Part shown: piece after piece, positions 17,752-28,171 of the stretch
Numbering within the stretch: the stretch's first letter is position 1
Layout of the letters: each line of letters opens with the position of its first letter
Assembly (NCBI GenBank): GCA_937928555.1
Contig: CALFWR010000002.1
Coordinates: 1-64,000, forward strand
Reading direction: 5' to 3'
DNA: 64,000 nt
DNA from: an uncultured Pirellulaceae bacterium
GTDB taxonomy: Bacteria; Planctomycetota; Planctomycetia; Pirellulales; Pirellulaceae
Program-made: the position numbers and the translations under genes
The notes under the pieces: model-generated
The model's database searches: none
Told to the model about the DNA's origin: nothing
Seen by the model: only the letters and a program-made list of their open reading frames with translations

Positions 17752-19479
17752 CTACTTTTTCTTTGCGATCAGGCTTTTGAGTTGTTTGAGTGTTTTGGTG
17801 TTGGCGACGTCGTTTTTGGTCAGGCAACCGCGTCGAGCCTGTTTGATGCCGAACTTCATGTCCGCAAAGCCACGGGTCTTGTGGGCGTCGGTGTTGATCA
17901 CGATTGGGATGCCATGGGATTTCGCGGCCAGCAGGTGACGGTCGTTCAGGTCCAGACGGAGCGGATTGGCGTTTAGCTCTAGGAGCGTGCCGGTTTCTTT
18001 GGCGGCCTGGAAAACGGCTTCCATGTCGACGTCGTAAGGTTCACGCTTGTTCAGCAGGCGGCCTGTTGGATGAGCGATCATGGTAACGTGCGGATTGCGG
18101 ATGGCTCCCACGATGCGGTCGGTGATCTGCTGACGCGGTTGGGACTGCCCGTAGTGTAGGCTCGCGATGATCCAGTCGCCCTGGGCGAGGACTTCGTCGG
18201 GCAAGTCCATGTCTCCGTTTTCGAGAATGTCGCACTCGATGCCTTTGAGGATCACGAAATCGTCGTCAGATTTTGCGTTGATGGCGTCGATCTGTTTCCA
18301 TTGGGCGAGGAGGCGGTCTTCGTCCAGGCCGTTGGCCATCGCAACACGTTTGGAGTGGTCGGTGATGGCGATGTACTTGAGACCAGCGGCGCGGGCGGCG
18401 TCTGCCATTTCCTGGATGGTGTTCTTTCCGTCGGTTTCGGTCGTGTGCATGTGCAGATCGCCGCGGATGTCTTTGTGCTGGACAAGCTTTGGCAGGTCGT
18501 CGTTTTCTGCCCAATCGAACTCACGGCGAGACTCGCGAGTTTCGGGATCGAAAACGGGAAGGCCCAACGTCGCGTACACGTCGGATTCGCTTTTGCCAGC
18601 GATCTGGGTGTCGTTCTCCAGATCGTACACGCCCCATTCGTTGACTTTCAGGCCTTTGGCTTTGGCCCGACCGCGGACGACGACGTTGTGTTCCTTCGAA
18701 CCGGTAAAGTACTGAAGTGCAGCGCCGAAGGATTCGGCCGGCACCACGCGAAGGTCAACCTGGAATTCTTCGTCCAGACGAACAGACATTTTGGTCCCAC
18801 CGCGAACGATTGTCGATGTGATGTCCGCAAAGGCGGCAAAGTGATCCATCACTGCGGCGGAGTCGGTCGAGGTCACCAGTAGGTCGAGATCGCCAACGGT
18901 TTCTTTGCCGCGCCGGTAGCTGCCGGCGAATTCCATTTGGGCGATGGCGTCGCAGGAGTCCATGTGCTGGCGAAGTTTGGTGGCGATGGCGTCGGCATGT
19001 GCCCAGAGGATTCGCTTGTTGGCGTCGGCGGCGATGGCGATTCCGTCAAGGATAGCTTGTTCTGTTTTGGCACCGAAACCGGAAAGCTCACGCACCTGTC
19101 CGGCTTCGCAGGCGGCTTGCAATTGTTCGAGGTTCTCGATACCCAGCTCGTTGAACAGAGCGGCGGCTTTTTTGGGGCCCATTTTGGGGACGTTGAGCAG
19201 ATCGAGGACCGTGCGGGGGACTTGTTCCAGGAGTTCTTCCATCTGTTGAAGTTTCCCGGTCTCGCAAAGTTCCTTGCATTTTGCGGCGACGCTGTTCCCG
19301 ATGCCGTCGAGCTTGGTCAGGTTTTCGCCTGATTCGATGAGGGAAGCAATCGGGTCGGCAAGGTCACGGATGTTCCGGGCTCCGTTGCGGTAGGCTCGCA
19401 AGCGAAAGGCGTTGGCACCGGTGAACTCAAGGAGATCGGCGAGTTGGTCCAGAGTTTTGGCTATTTTTGCGTTGTCCAT
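17752..19479 (-). CDS. polX: DNA polymerase/3'-5' exonuclease PolX (with PHP domain)
   Basis: GSYRRGKETVGDLDLLVT; PHP motifs DLHMHTTETDGKN, HPTGRLLNKR, INTDAH. Confidence 0.95.
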   Translation of the reverse strand: MDNAKIAKTLDQLADLLEFTGANAFRLRAYRNGARNIRDLADPIASLIESGENLTKLDGIGNSVAAKCKELCETGKLQQMEELLEQVPRTVLDLLNVPKMGPKKAAALFNELGIENLEQLQAACEAGQVRELSGFGAKTEQAILDGIAIAADANKRILWAHADAIATKLRQHMDSCDAIAQMEFAGSYRRGKETVGDLDLLVTSTDSAAVMDHFAAFADITSTIVRGGTKMSVRLDEEFQVDLRVVPAESFGAALQYFTGSKEHNVVVRGRAKAKGLKVNEWGVYDLENDTQIAGKSESDVYATLGLPVFDPETRESRREFDWAENDDLPKLVQHKDIRGDLHMHTTETDGKNTIQEMADAARAAGLKYIAITDHSKRVAMANGLDEDRLLAQWKQIDAINAKSDDDFVILKGIECDILENGDMDLPDEVLAQGDWIIASLHYGQSQPRQQITDRIVGAIRNPHVTMIAHPTGRLLNKREPYDVDMEAVFQAAKETGTLLELNANPLRLDLNDRHLLAAKSHGIPIVINTDAHKTRGFADMKFGIKQARRGCLTKNDVANTKTLKQLKSLIAKKK

Positions 19480-19534
19480 GGCTTGCAGTTTCGAAAGTGT
19501 TGTGGGTTGCCAGACGTGATGCCTGGAGATAATT

Positions 19535-19722
19535 GTGAGCCGTCGGCCGTAAGGCCTCGAGTGTGAAGTTCTCTCGGCTTTGAGATTCGTTCAAGCGAAA
19601 AAGATGTTTGCACTCGCAAGAATCTGATTTGTGATTGGAACGTGTTGTGGCGGGAGTCGCCGTTAAGGTTTAGGCAAAACGGTGCGTGGTTCGTACCCGA
19701 GGCCTTACGGCCAGCGGCTCAC
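19535..19722. repeat. pair of inverted REP-like palindromes (GTGAGCCG-CGGCCGTAAGGCC)
   Basis: 19535-19560 forward and 19696-19722 reverse complement. Confidence 0.7.
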
Positions 19723-19750
19723 TGGACCGCAGACACGTTACACGGACAAA

Positions 19751-20308
19751 CTAAGCTGTCGGCCAGAGGAATGCGAAAATCAATCCGATGATCAGACCGT
19801 AAACGGCACCGTCGAGAATCTCGGTCCAGACGCGTTTCTTGAACCAGACGCGGTGCAGCACGCAACTGGTCGCGTAAGTCAAAATTCCGATTGTGCCGGC
19901 CATCCGGAAGACTTTCATGAAGTCTGTGCCATCGGCACCCGGCGGGCAAGCCACGTGGGTGATGTATCCGATGGTGGCGACGGTGACCAAGAAGTACAAA
20001 ATCGTCTGACCCATGTTGACCGCCATGTTGGGCATCTCGTACACATCAAGCGTCCCGCGCGGTCCGTTGGTGTAGGCGTCGATGTACTCTTTCGATTTTT
20101 GTGTTTTGCTGTTTTCAGCATGCGGATAAATATAATTTCCCGGTGGGATGTTTTTTGAGCGGATAAATTCCATCAATTCGTCTTCATGGGGAGCTTTCCG
20201 GTGGTCGCCGAAGTGGTGCGGGAGGATCGCCCAGGCCAGAAAGCTGCAAAAGAACAGAACGACGGTGCCGATCAGAATCGGTAACCAAAGGTCGACAAGA
20301 AATTCCAT
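19751..20308 (-). CDS. membrane protein of unknown function
   Basis: MEFLVDLWLPILIGTVVLFFCSFLAWAILPHHFGDHRKAP...; multiple TM segments. Confidence 0.75.
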   Translation of the reverse strand: MEFLVDLWLPILIGTVVLFFCSFLAWAILPHHFGDHRKAPHEDELMEFIRSKNIPPGNYIYPHAENSKTQKSKEYIDAYTNGPRGTLDVYEMPNMAVNMGQTILYFLVTVATIGYITHVACPPGADGTDFMKVFRMAGTIGILTYATSCVLHRVWFKKRVWTEILDGAVYGLIIGLIFAFLWPTA

Positions 20309-20540
20309 AATTGAGGCTCTGCGGGCTGTGGATTGGTGGTTAAGTTTGCGGTTTATGGTAGCGAGCGAAGCCACAAAGTTGACAGGGTTTTTGGTAACTT
20401 TCACCAGTCCGGCTGGCGGGATCGTTGAGTTTTCCGCATCTTTGCCATATCTTCTCGACCGGCACGGTCGCGGGTATTGCCAGGGAATGGTTCGCTGTCG
20501 TTCGCTGCTCTTTGTCTACAAAAACCAGGTTTGAAACTCG

Positions 20541-21971
20541 ATGCCAAAAGACTTTCTCAAGGGAGCCCATGACCAGTACGACGTTGTCGTGATCGGAAGC
20601 GGGCTTGGTGGTCTGACAGCGGCCAACATTTTGGCGCGGGACGGTATGAAAGTTCTTCTGCTGGAGCAACATTACAAACTGGGTGGACTGGCGACGTGGT
20701 TCAAGCGACCCGGCGGTCACATTTTCGACATTTCCCTACACGGGTTTCCCTACGGCATGGTCAAAAGCTGTCGCAGGTACTGGTCCAAAGAAATCGCCGA
20801 TTCGATCGTGCAACTCGAAGGCGTTCGCTTTGACAACCCGATGTTCTCGTTGACGACGACCTTCGATCGGGAGGACTTTACCAAGCTGTTGACGTCGGAC
20901 TTTGGTGTTTCCCCGGAGTCCGTGAAAAAGTTCTTTGACGCCGCGCGAAGCATGAACTTTTACGACGACCAGAAACGAACGACCCGCGACCTGTTCGAAG
21001 AGTACTTCCCGGGCCGCGAGGATGTGGTTCGGTTGCTGATGGAGCCCATCGTGTACGCGAACGGTTCGACGCTGGAAGATCCGGCGCTGACCTACGGCAT
21101 CGTTTTCTCGAACTTCATGTCCAAAGGTGTGTTCGTGTTCCAGGGTGGCACGGACAAACTGGTCAAGACGATGGAAAAGGAACTCAAGGGCAATGGCTGT
21201 GATGTGCGGATCAATTGCGACGTGCAAAAGATCAACGTCAAGGGCGACGCGGTTGAATCGGTCGTGGTCAACGGAAGAACGATCCGCTGCAAGGCCATCG
21301 TTTCCAATGCGAACTTGCGTTCGACGATTTTTAACCTGGTCGGAGAAGATCACTTTGACGATGCGTTTGTCGACGACGCAAAGGCTGTGCGGCTGAACAA
21401 TTCCAGCACGCAGGTTTACATGGCGATGAATCCGGATGACACGGTACCACGTGAGACCGGCGATTTGCTTTTCTCCAGCACGGCCGAACGATTCGAAACG
21501 GATTTGTTGCTCAGTCGTGACATTACCAGCCGGACGTTTTCGTTTTACTACCCCGATACGCGGCCCGATGGCAAGGGACGGACGTTGATCGTTTCCAGCA
21601 CCAATGCGAATTGGGACGATTGGGCGAACATGGAAAAGGAAGAATACGAAGCGTCGAAACAGGATCTGATTGAGACGACTTTTGATGCCCTTGAAAAGTA
21701 TGTGCCCAATTGTCGCCAGCGGATTTCGCACGCCGAGGCGGCGACGCCGGTGACGTTTGAGCATTACACCAAGCACGTGCATGGTGCTTCGTTTGGAACG
21801 AAATTTGAGGGCCTTGGTGTGAGCCGGAAGTTGCCCGAGCAGGTGACGGGATTGTATCACGCGGGCAGTTGCGGAATCATCATGTCGGGCTGGCTGGGCA
21901 CGATCAACTACGGCGTGATCGTGGCGAATGATGTGATCAACCAGTTGAGCAGCGCGTCGATGCCCGCGTAG
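20541..21971 (+). CDS. phytoene desaturase/carotenoid isomerase-like FAD-dependent oxidoreductase
   Basis: [31 protein letters not shown]-terminal [22 protein letters not shown]. Confidence 0.88.
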   Translation: MPKDFLKGAHDQYDVVVIGSGLGGLTAANILARDGMKVLLLEQHYKLGGLATWFKRPGGHIFDISLHGFPYGMVKSCRRYWSKEIADSIVQLEGVRFDNPMFSLTTTFDREDFTKLLTSDFGVSPESVKKFFDAARSMNFYDDQKRTTRDLFEEYFPGREDVVRLLMEPIVYANGSTLEDPALTYGIVFSNFMSKGVFVFQGGTDKLVKTMEKELKGNGCDVRINCDVQKINVKGDAVESVVVNGRTIRCKAIVSNANLRSTIFNLVGEDHFDDAFVDDAKAVRLNNSSTQVYMAMNPDDTVPRETGDLLFSSTAERFETDLLLSRDITSRTFSFYYPDTRPDGKGRTLIVSSTNANWDDWANMEKEEYEASKQDLIETTFDALEKYVPNCRQRISHAEAATPVTFEHYTKHVHGASFGTKFEGLGVSRKLPEQVTGLYHAGSCGIIMSGWLGTINYGVIVANDVINQLSSASMPA

Positions 21972-22082
21972 CAGCGTCAGGAACTTCGGCCCATCGTGTG
22001 GTTGGCACGCAGTCGAGGTGACGGCTTTCAGTTGTCTCATTGCGCGGCGATGCGGCCGGCATGGTTCACCGGGCCTGCTTTG

Positions 22083-23372
22083 CTACTTTTTTTTGCGATC
22101 TGGCCACTTCTTTGCGATGCCGGTCGTGTATTCGGTAAGGCGGATCGAGCCGTAGTCGCTTCTTTCAAACCTTCCTGCTTTGACTTCCTCATTGATTGCG
22201 TCGAAGTATTGAGCCAAAGTTGGAAACGCGTAGCTGAGTCCTTCGTAGGCGTGGTATACCTTGCCGGAAACGTTGTGGACGTACAGAACGTCTGCCTCTG
22301 AACTGCCGATGCCGATCAGGTTCGGGTTGTTCATCCAGTCGTAGTCCGGGTCGAAGTTGTACCAGCTTTCAAGTTCGCCTGCGGCGTCACGCTCAATTTC
22401 CATGTTTCCGATCGACTCACCGACCGAAAGCAGCTTTTCAAACGTGATCAATTCGTCGACTGCGCTTGGCTGGCCATTGTGAATCTCAAACAGGGCTCTG
22501 ACCGACCGGTGCAGCGGCACGCCGATGTGCTGCTCATATTTGAGGATTTCAGCTTCCGTCGCTGGCGGGTTGAAACTGTTTTTTGCGGGCGGGTCAAGTG
22601 ATTGCAGCGTTTTCTTCAGCCGGTCCAGCGACTGTTTCAATTCAGAGTGGGCCTGAGGGTCGTGTTGCGAAAGTGTGGCTGAGTTCTCAGGGTAGTCGTA
22701 TTTTCGGTCGGTGCTGCCAAGCAAAAGAATCTGGACGCGCGGAAGAAGTTTCTTCAATTCCTCAAGCCGTGCCGAATTCACATTGCGATGACACAAGGTG
22801 AGCTTTCTTAACGCCGGGAAATTTTGAAGTGACTCCGGTTCGATCGTGCAGAGGCCTCCCGAGATGACAACTTCTTCCAGGGCGGGCATCTGTTTGATGG
22901 CTTCTGTCCAGGGCTCAGGCAAAGGTGTGTCGCGGATTTGTACCGAACGGACCTGTTTCCAATTTCTAAAAAAGCAAACGGCGTCGGGATCAACCGTGGC
23001 GTTGGCAAAACGAAGATGCATGATGTTGCCAGTGTGCAGATTCTTTGCCAGTCGACTGGCGATAGCGCGATCGATCCGTACCTCGCGATCAATCAGACTG
23101 GGGTCAAAGGAAACTGTCCGGCCAATCACTTGCGAATTGCTGTTTCCCAGCCAGGGGTCAGACCAGGCTTTTTCAACGGCACCTTCGATATGCTCATATA
23201 TGGAAACTTCCGCAAGTGTTCTGTGAAGAACATCGTTGCCGCGTTCTCGTTGATAGTTCACATAGATCGTTACCAGCGCGATCAGGGTGATGATAATAAG
23301 CAGGAAAGAGAGGCTGAAGCTGGGAAGCTTCCTGCGCGGATTTTTCAAAAGCGGGGTGTCGTGTTCATTCAT
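22083..23372 (-). CDS. single-TM protein with LRR-like region and C-terminal SMI1/KNR4 domain
   Basis: N-terminal TM LSFLLIIITLIALVTIYVNY; PATEAEILKYEQHIGVPLHRSVRALFEIHNG...; start reset to 23372. Confidence 0.75.
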   Translation of the reverse strand: MNEHDTPLLKNPRRKLPSFSLSFLLIIITLIALVTIYVNYQRERGNDVLHRTLAEVSIYEHIEGAVEKAWSDPWLGNSNSQVIGRTVSFDPSLIDREVRIDRAIASRLAKNLHTGNIMHLRFANATVDPDAVCFFRNWKQVRSVQIRDTPLPEPWTEAIKQMPALEEVVISGGLCTIEPESLQNFPALRKLTLCHRNVNSARLEELKKLLPRVQILLLGSTDRKYDYPENSATLSQHDPQAHSELKQSLDRLKKTLQSLDPPAKNSFNPPATEAEILKYEQHIGVPLHRSVRALFEIHNGQPSAVDELITFEKLLSVGESIGNMEIERDAAGELESWYNFDPDYDWMNNPNLIGIGSSEADVLYVHNVSGKVYHAYEGLSYAFPTLAQYFDAINEEVKAGRFERSDYGSIRLTEYTTGIAKKWPDRKKK

Positions 23373-23470
23373 GTGTAAACGCCACGGACATTGGAAATGG
23401 TTGGCAGAACAAAGAACATGCTTGACGCGTTGCCAGTGCGGCTTTACGTTCACCGACGAACCAAACGGGA

Positions 23471-23902
23471 ATGAACATGCCAGACGAAAATATACTTGAT
23501 GCGATTCCGCATCGCCCGCCAATGTTGCTTGTCGACGAAATTGTCTCACAGGAAGACGATTCGATCGTTTGTCGCAAGACATTTCAAGCCGAAGAGTTCT
23601 TCTTTCAGGGCCACTACCCGGATCAGCCGATCGTTCCGGGGGTGATTCTGTGCGAAGCCACCGTTCAGAGCGGGGCAATTTTGCTTTCTTCGAAAATGAA
23701 GCAGAGCAAAGGCGTTCCGGTGTTGACGCGAATGTCGGACGTAAAATTCAAAACCATGGTCAAGCCCGGCGACACGATTGAAATGTCGGTCCGGATCGAC
23801 GAAGTGGTCTCGACGGCGTTTTACCTGATCGGTACCGCAAAAGTGAACGGCAAGACCGCGGCGCGGCTTTCGTTTACATGCACTGTAGCGGAAACGGAGT
23901 AA
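23471..23902 (+). CDS. fabZ: 3-hydroxyacyl-ACP dehydratase FabZ-like
   Basis: IPHRPPMLLVDEI; FFQGHYPDQPIVPGVILCEA. Confidence 0.92.
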   Translation: MNMPDENILDAIPHRPPMLLVDEIVSQEDDSIVCRKTFQAEEFFFQGHYPDQPIVPGVILCEATVQSGAILLSSKMKQSKGVPVLTRMSDVKFKTMVKPGDTIEMSVRIDEVVSTAFYLIGTAKVNGKTAARLSFTCTVAETE

Positions 23903-23905
23903 GCG

Positions 23906-24715
23906 ATGGATTTTTTGAAACTTGCCGGCAAGTCGGTTGTCGTGTTTGGTGTGGCCAACAAAAAATCGGTCGCGTGGCACATCGGAAAAACTCTGGAACA
24001 GCATGGTACCAAAGTCATCTACGTGGTCCGCAGTGAAGCCCGCCGTGAGTCGACTGCAAAGCTGTTGGCTGATCGCCCGGTTTACGTTTGCGATGTTGAA
24101 TTCGAAGACCAGATCGTGGCGGTCCGTGATCAGATCAAAGCCGAACACCCGGAGTCGCTTGCAGGTCTGGTGCATTCGATTGCGTTCGCGGCCTATGATG
24201 AGCGCGGGATTATTCCATTTCACGAAACAGGAAAACAGCAGTTGCTGAGAACGTTTGACATCTCCTGCTATTCCTTTATCGCGATCAGCAACGCGTTCAA
24301 GGACATGCTCGACAAAGATGCCTCCGTTGTCACGATTTCGATTTCCACCACCACGATGGCCAGTGAGAACTACGGGTTCATGGCACCTGTAAAGGCAGCC
24401 CTTGATAGCTCTTTGGCTTTTCTTGCCAAGAGCTTCAGCAAATTCTCCGCCGTCCGCTTCAACGCGGTGGCACCGGGATTGCTCAAGACCAGTGCTTCGG
24501 CCGGGATACCGGGTTACGTGGACGCATTTTTGTTTGCCGAATCTGTGATTCCCCGTGGAAAAGCGGTGCAAACGCAGGAAGCCGCCGATGCGGCCTGTTT
24601 TCTGCTCAGCCCGCGATCATCGGGAATCAACGCACAGCGGATCGTGATCGATGCGGGCATGGCGATCAATTACTTCGATAACGACATCCTCAAACAACAA
24701 ATGAAAATCGACTGA
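23906..24715 (+). CDS. fabI: enoyl-ACP reductase FabI-like
   Basis: [44 protein letters not shown]; downstream of fabZ. Confidence 0.9.
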   Translation: MDFLKLAGKSVVVFGVANKKSVAWHIGKTLEQHGTKVIYVVRSEARRESTAKLLADRPVYVCDVEFEDQIVAVRDQIKAEHPESLAGLVHSIAFAAYDERGIIPFHETGKQQLLRTFDISCYSFIAISNAFKDMLDKDASVVTISISTTTMASENYGFMAPVKAALDSSLAFLAKSFSKFSAVRFNAVAPGLLKTSASAGIPGYVDAFLFAESVIPRGKAVQTQEAADAACFLLSPRSSGINAQRIVIDAGMAINYFDNDILKQQMKID

Positions 24716-24772
24716 GTTGTTTGGTATACTGGATTCGTTGGGATTCATTAGCCTCCGATTGTCACTGAGAAA

Positions 24773-25651
24773 ATGGGAATCCGATTTCGCTGCGAGTACT
24801 GTAAGAAACGGCTGAACGTCAAGGCAAAGCAGGCGGGCGAGTATTGCCTGTGCCCTCGTTGTGAGCACGAAATTCTCGTCCCGTCGCTGGGCGATGAATC
24901 GGCTACGATTATTGAATCGCGGCGCCCGTCGGTTGGGGGTTCGGCTGTCGAACGCGATCGCGAGGTGCCTTCGGCTGGCAAGACGGTTGTGGCCGAGGTG
25001 TCACCGAAGTCGGGGATCTTTCTGGTCGGATCGCCAATGGCCAATTCAAGTCCCGGAGTTGCGGAGCTAAAATCCGAAGCGGAGTCCCGGCCTGCAAGGC
25101 AAAGTGGCGCAACAGGAGCGTCTTCAGCAGTTGACGATTCGTTGCTATCGGAATCGCAGCGGAGCACTCGGTCGAGTCGTTCGTTGGGAGACAGTGGGGT
25201 CACACCGCCGTTGTCTTTTCCTGCCGCCGAAGACTCCAGCAACGACAGTGGCAGTTCGTTCATGTTGGGCAAGCCAAAAATTCGCGTCGAAGCCAATCCG
25301 CTGCGGTCAAGACCGGATCATGTCTGGTACGCGCGGCATCGACGGCATGGTGAAAAAGGGCCGCTTCGCTCGCGCGATGTGGAACAGTTGCTGGACGATG
25401 GAACATTGCGGGCGGACTGGATTGTCTGGCGGCAGGACTGGAACGACTGGTTGCCCGCGGATGAAGTTTTTCCGCAGTTGCTGGTCAAAGAGAACGTCGA
25501 AGGCGGCGATTACGGCATTCCGGAACAGCTGAACCCGCACTCCGATGCAAGCAAGGCGGAACGAAGAAAGAAGGCCATTTTATTGAGTTCGATTGCGGCG
25601 GCTTTTCTGTTGGTAATTGTTTTGGTCTACTTGTTGGTTCGGTTGTATTAG
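24773..25651 (+). CDS. zinc-ribbon plus GYF_2 (DUF4339)-like domain membrane protein
   Basis: FRCEYCKKRLNVKAKQAGEYCLCPRCEHEILVP; VWYARHRRHGEKGPLRSRDVEQLLDDGTLRADWIVWRQDWNDWLPADEV; C-terminal TM. Confidence 0.8.
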   Translation: MGIRFRCEYCKKRLNVKAKQAGEYCLCPRCEHEILVPSLGDESATIIESRRPSVGGSAVERDREVPSAGKTVVAEVSPKSGIFLVGSPMANSSPGVAELKSEAESRPARQSGATGASSAVDDSLLSESQRSTRSSRSLGDSGVTPPLSFPAAEDSSNDSGSSFMLGKPKIRVEANPLRSRPDHVWYARHRRHGEKGPLRSRDVEQLLDDGTLRADWIVWRQDWNDWLPADEVFPQLLVKENVEGGDYGIPEQLNPHSDASKAERRKKAILLSSIAAAFLLVIVLVYLLVRLY

Positions 25652-25698
25652 CGGCACACCGGTGTGCCCATTTTGAATCAGCAGTAGTCGGGACAATC

Positions 25699-26448
25699 AT
25701 GTCGCTCAAATCTCTTTCTCTTTTTGTTCTTTTCGTTGGCTGTGTTGCCGTTGGCTGTGTTGCTTTGTCGGGTTGTGATCAGCCCAAGGCCGCTCCTCAA
25801 AAACAGGCTGGGGAAAAAGCTTCTCCTGGCAAAAAAGTCGTCGCCGAGATGACGGACGAAGAAGCAAAAACGGCTGCTAAAGTGACCGGTGAAAAAGCTT
25901 CCGCTGAATCGGAACAGTCCAAATCCGGAGACGCCATCGCTGGTGGCACCGAGTGTATGCTTGGCAGCGGCGCTCTCAAGGTGATGGCTCCTAAGGATTG
26001 GAAATCGGTGAAACCATCATCATCGATGACTTCGTTTCAGTTTATGATTCCAAAAGTCGACGGCGAAGCAGAAGACGTCTCTGACGGAAAACTGACGGTG
26101 ATGACTGTTGGAGGCAGCATGGAAGCCAACTTGAACCGGTGGTACGGGCAGTTTACTCAACCCGATGGTTCGACCACCGAAGAGAAAACAAAGATCGAAG
26201 ACATCACCGTCGCGGGCTGCGATGTGAAGATCGTCAGCCTGCAGGGTACGATGACCGAACGGATGGGCGGCGGACCGTTTGCCGGTGGCAAAATGGTTGA
26301 ACGGGAAAACTATCGAAAGTTGGTTGCTGTGATTCAGGGCGGTGAACTCGGGCAGCACTTTGTGACTTTGACCGGCCCCGGCAAAACCGTCCAGGCGAAT
26401 GCCGACAAGTTTCGGCAAATGGTCAACAGCCTTTCCAAAGTGAAATAG
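25699..26448 (+). CDS. lipoprotein of unknown function
   Basis: Signal with lipobox VALSGCD; 249 aa. Confidence 0.7.
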   Translation: MSLKSLSLFVLFVGCVAVGCVALSGCDQPKAAPQKQAGEKASPGKKVVAEMTDEEAKTAAKVTGEKASAESEQSKSGDAIAGGTECMLGSGALKVMAPKDWKSVKPSSSMTSFQFMIPKVDGEAEDVSDGKLTVMTVGGSMEANLNRWYGQFTQPDGSTTEEKTKIEDITVAGCDVKIVSLQGTMTERMGGGPFAGGKMVERENYRKLVAVIQGGELGQHFVTLTGPGKTVQANADKFRQMVNSLSKVK

Positions 26449-26512
26449 TTTTGGTCCTGTCGCAGTTGGTTGTTCTTGAATCGAACCGTGGTAACGCCGA
26501 TCGGCTTATCAA

Positions 26513-26700
26513 ACCGGATTATTCAGGAGGCGTGGGCGTAACGTTCAGTTTGGCCAATGAACAGCGAACCGATTGGAAAAGAGTCTCTGTCTTGGAGTTC
26601 ATCAACGAGGTGAACCGAAATCTGGCCGACAATCCAGCTTTGACCTTCGCGTCAGTGAGGTTCAACGCAAATCAACGCCCGTGGCCGTGAATAATTCCGG
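26513..26700. mobile_element. MITE-like element, family B
   Basis: ACCGGATTATTCAGGAGGCGTGGGCGTAACG...GTGAATAATTCCGG; 5-bp TSD ATCAA. Confidence 0.87.
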
Positions 26701-26704
26701 ATCA

Positions 26705-27376
26705 ATGCCCGAACATTCGAAACCCGTTCCCGACATTAAAGCCGTCTGTTTTGACATGGATGGCTTGATGTTCAACACCGAAGACCTTTACGACATCGTC
26801 GGCAAGCAATTGCTCGGTCGCCGTGGCAAGACGTACACGCAGGAGTTGAAGCTGGCGATGATGGGGCTGCCGGGTCCACAGGCTTTTTCGGTCATGAAGC
26901 AGCGATGCGACCTGACGGATTCCATTGCGGCACTTCAGCGGGAGACGCACGAGATTTTCGGTGGCCTGCTGGAAGACCAAATCGAGATGATGCCGGGGCT
27001 TGCGGACCTGTTGGGCTTTCTGGAGAAAAATTCGATTCCCAAAGGCATCGCTACCAGTTCCCACAAAGAATTCGCGGCCCGAGCCCTGAATGTGTTTGAC
27101 CTGGCGACCCGGTTTCAGTTCGTCCTGACCGCAGAAAGCGTCGAAAACGGCAAACCCAACCCGGACGTGTACCTGATGGCTGCGGGAAAATTTCAGGTCG
27201 ATCCGCAAGAAATGCTTGTTTTGGAAGATAGCGTGATCGGAACGCGGGCAGCGGTTTCTGCCGGAGCGACTACAATCACCGTTCCGTCCAGGCCTGTGGA
27301 GCGGTCCCAGTTTGTTGGGGCGTTTACGATTTGCGAATCCTTGGCCTGCCAAACGATTTTTGACCTTTTGTCCTGA
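26705..27376 (+). CDS. HAD family hydrolase (beta-phosphoglucomutase-like)
   Basis: IKAVCFDMDGLMFNTEDLY; GIATSSHKEFAARAL; KPNPDVYLMAAGKF; VLEDSVIGTRAAVSAG. Confidence 0.9.
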   Translation: MPEHSKPVPDIKAVCFDMDGLMFNTEDLYDIVGKQLLGRRGKTYTQELKLAMMGLPGPQAFSVMKQRCDLTDSIAALQRETHEIFGGLLEDQIEMMPGLADLLGFLEKNSIPKGIATSSHKEFAARALNVFDLATRFQFVLTAESVENGKPNPDVYLMAAGKFQVDPQEMLVLEDSVIGTRAAVSAGATTITVPSRPVERSQFVGAFTICESLACQTIFDLLS

Positions 27377-27391
27377 TACCCCTCCCACGAA

Positions 27392-28138
27392 ATGACTGAT
27401 TCATCTCCCGCCATGGCGGTTGTGCTTGCCGCCGGCAAAGGCACCCGCATGAAGTCCGATCTGCCGAAAGTCCTTTGCCAGGCCGCGGGTCGTCCGCTGG
27501 TCAGCTACGTCAACGAGGCTCTGCGAAAGGCCGGTGTTGGAAAGCTGGTCGTGGTCGTTGGCTACAAAGCCGAGCTGGTCAAAGAAACACTTGGCGGCGA
27601 CCCGGACATCGATTTTGCGATCCAAGCCGAGCAGTTGGGGACCGGGCATGCGGTGATGGTTTGCCGCGAGCAGATCAAAGATCACGATGGGCCAGTCGTT
27701 GTTGTTGCGGGCGATTCTCCGATGTTGCAAAGCGATTCGATTGCGGCGTTGTTGGCCGAGTACGCTGCGACCAGGCCAGCCTGCGTGCTGGGGACGTTGA
27801 TCCACGAAAACCCAACCGGTTTGGGGCGGATCGTTCGTGACGCCGACGGGAACTTTACCGGCATCGTGGAAGAAAAAGACGCCACCGATGAGCAAAAAGC
27901 GATCGCCGAAGTCAACATGAGTACCTACGTTTTCGACTGTCAGAAAATGCTTGGTGTCCTTGACCGATTGACTGATGACAACAATCAGAATGAGTATTAC
28001 ATTACCGACGTGCCGAGCATTTTGCTTGGCGATGGCGAAGACGTGCGAGCGCTTTCGGTACTCAAACCGATCGAAGCACTCAGCGTGAACACCGTCGAAC
28101 ACCTCAAGGCAGTCGAAGAAGCGTTGGCTTCGTCGTAA
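27392..28138 (+). CDS. nucleotidyltransferase, GlmU N-terminal-like
   Basis: AVVLAAGKGTRMKSDLPKVLCQAAGRPLVSYV; VVAGDSPMLQSDSI; NEYYITDVPSIL. Confidence 0.9.
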   Translation: MTDSSPAMAVVLAAGKGTRMKSDLPKVLCQAAGRPLVSYVNEALRKAGVGKLVVVVGYKAELVKETLGGDPDIDFAIQAEQLGTGHAVMVCREQIKDHDGPVVVVAGDSPMLQSDSIAALLAEYAATRPACVLGTLIHENPTGLGRIVRDADGNFTGIVEEKDATDEQKAIAEVNMSTYVFDCQKMLGVLDRLTDDNNQNEYYITDVPSILLGDGEDVRALSVLKPIEALSVNTVEHLKAVEEALASS

Positions 28139-28171
28139 CCATCAGCTTCAACACAACGGCCAGCATCGACG

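Noticed and set aside
20736-22040. 434-aa minus-strand ORF
   Set aside because: Antisense to the CrtI-like oxidoreductase at 20541-21971; composition (H/R-rich) typical of shadow ORFs.
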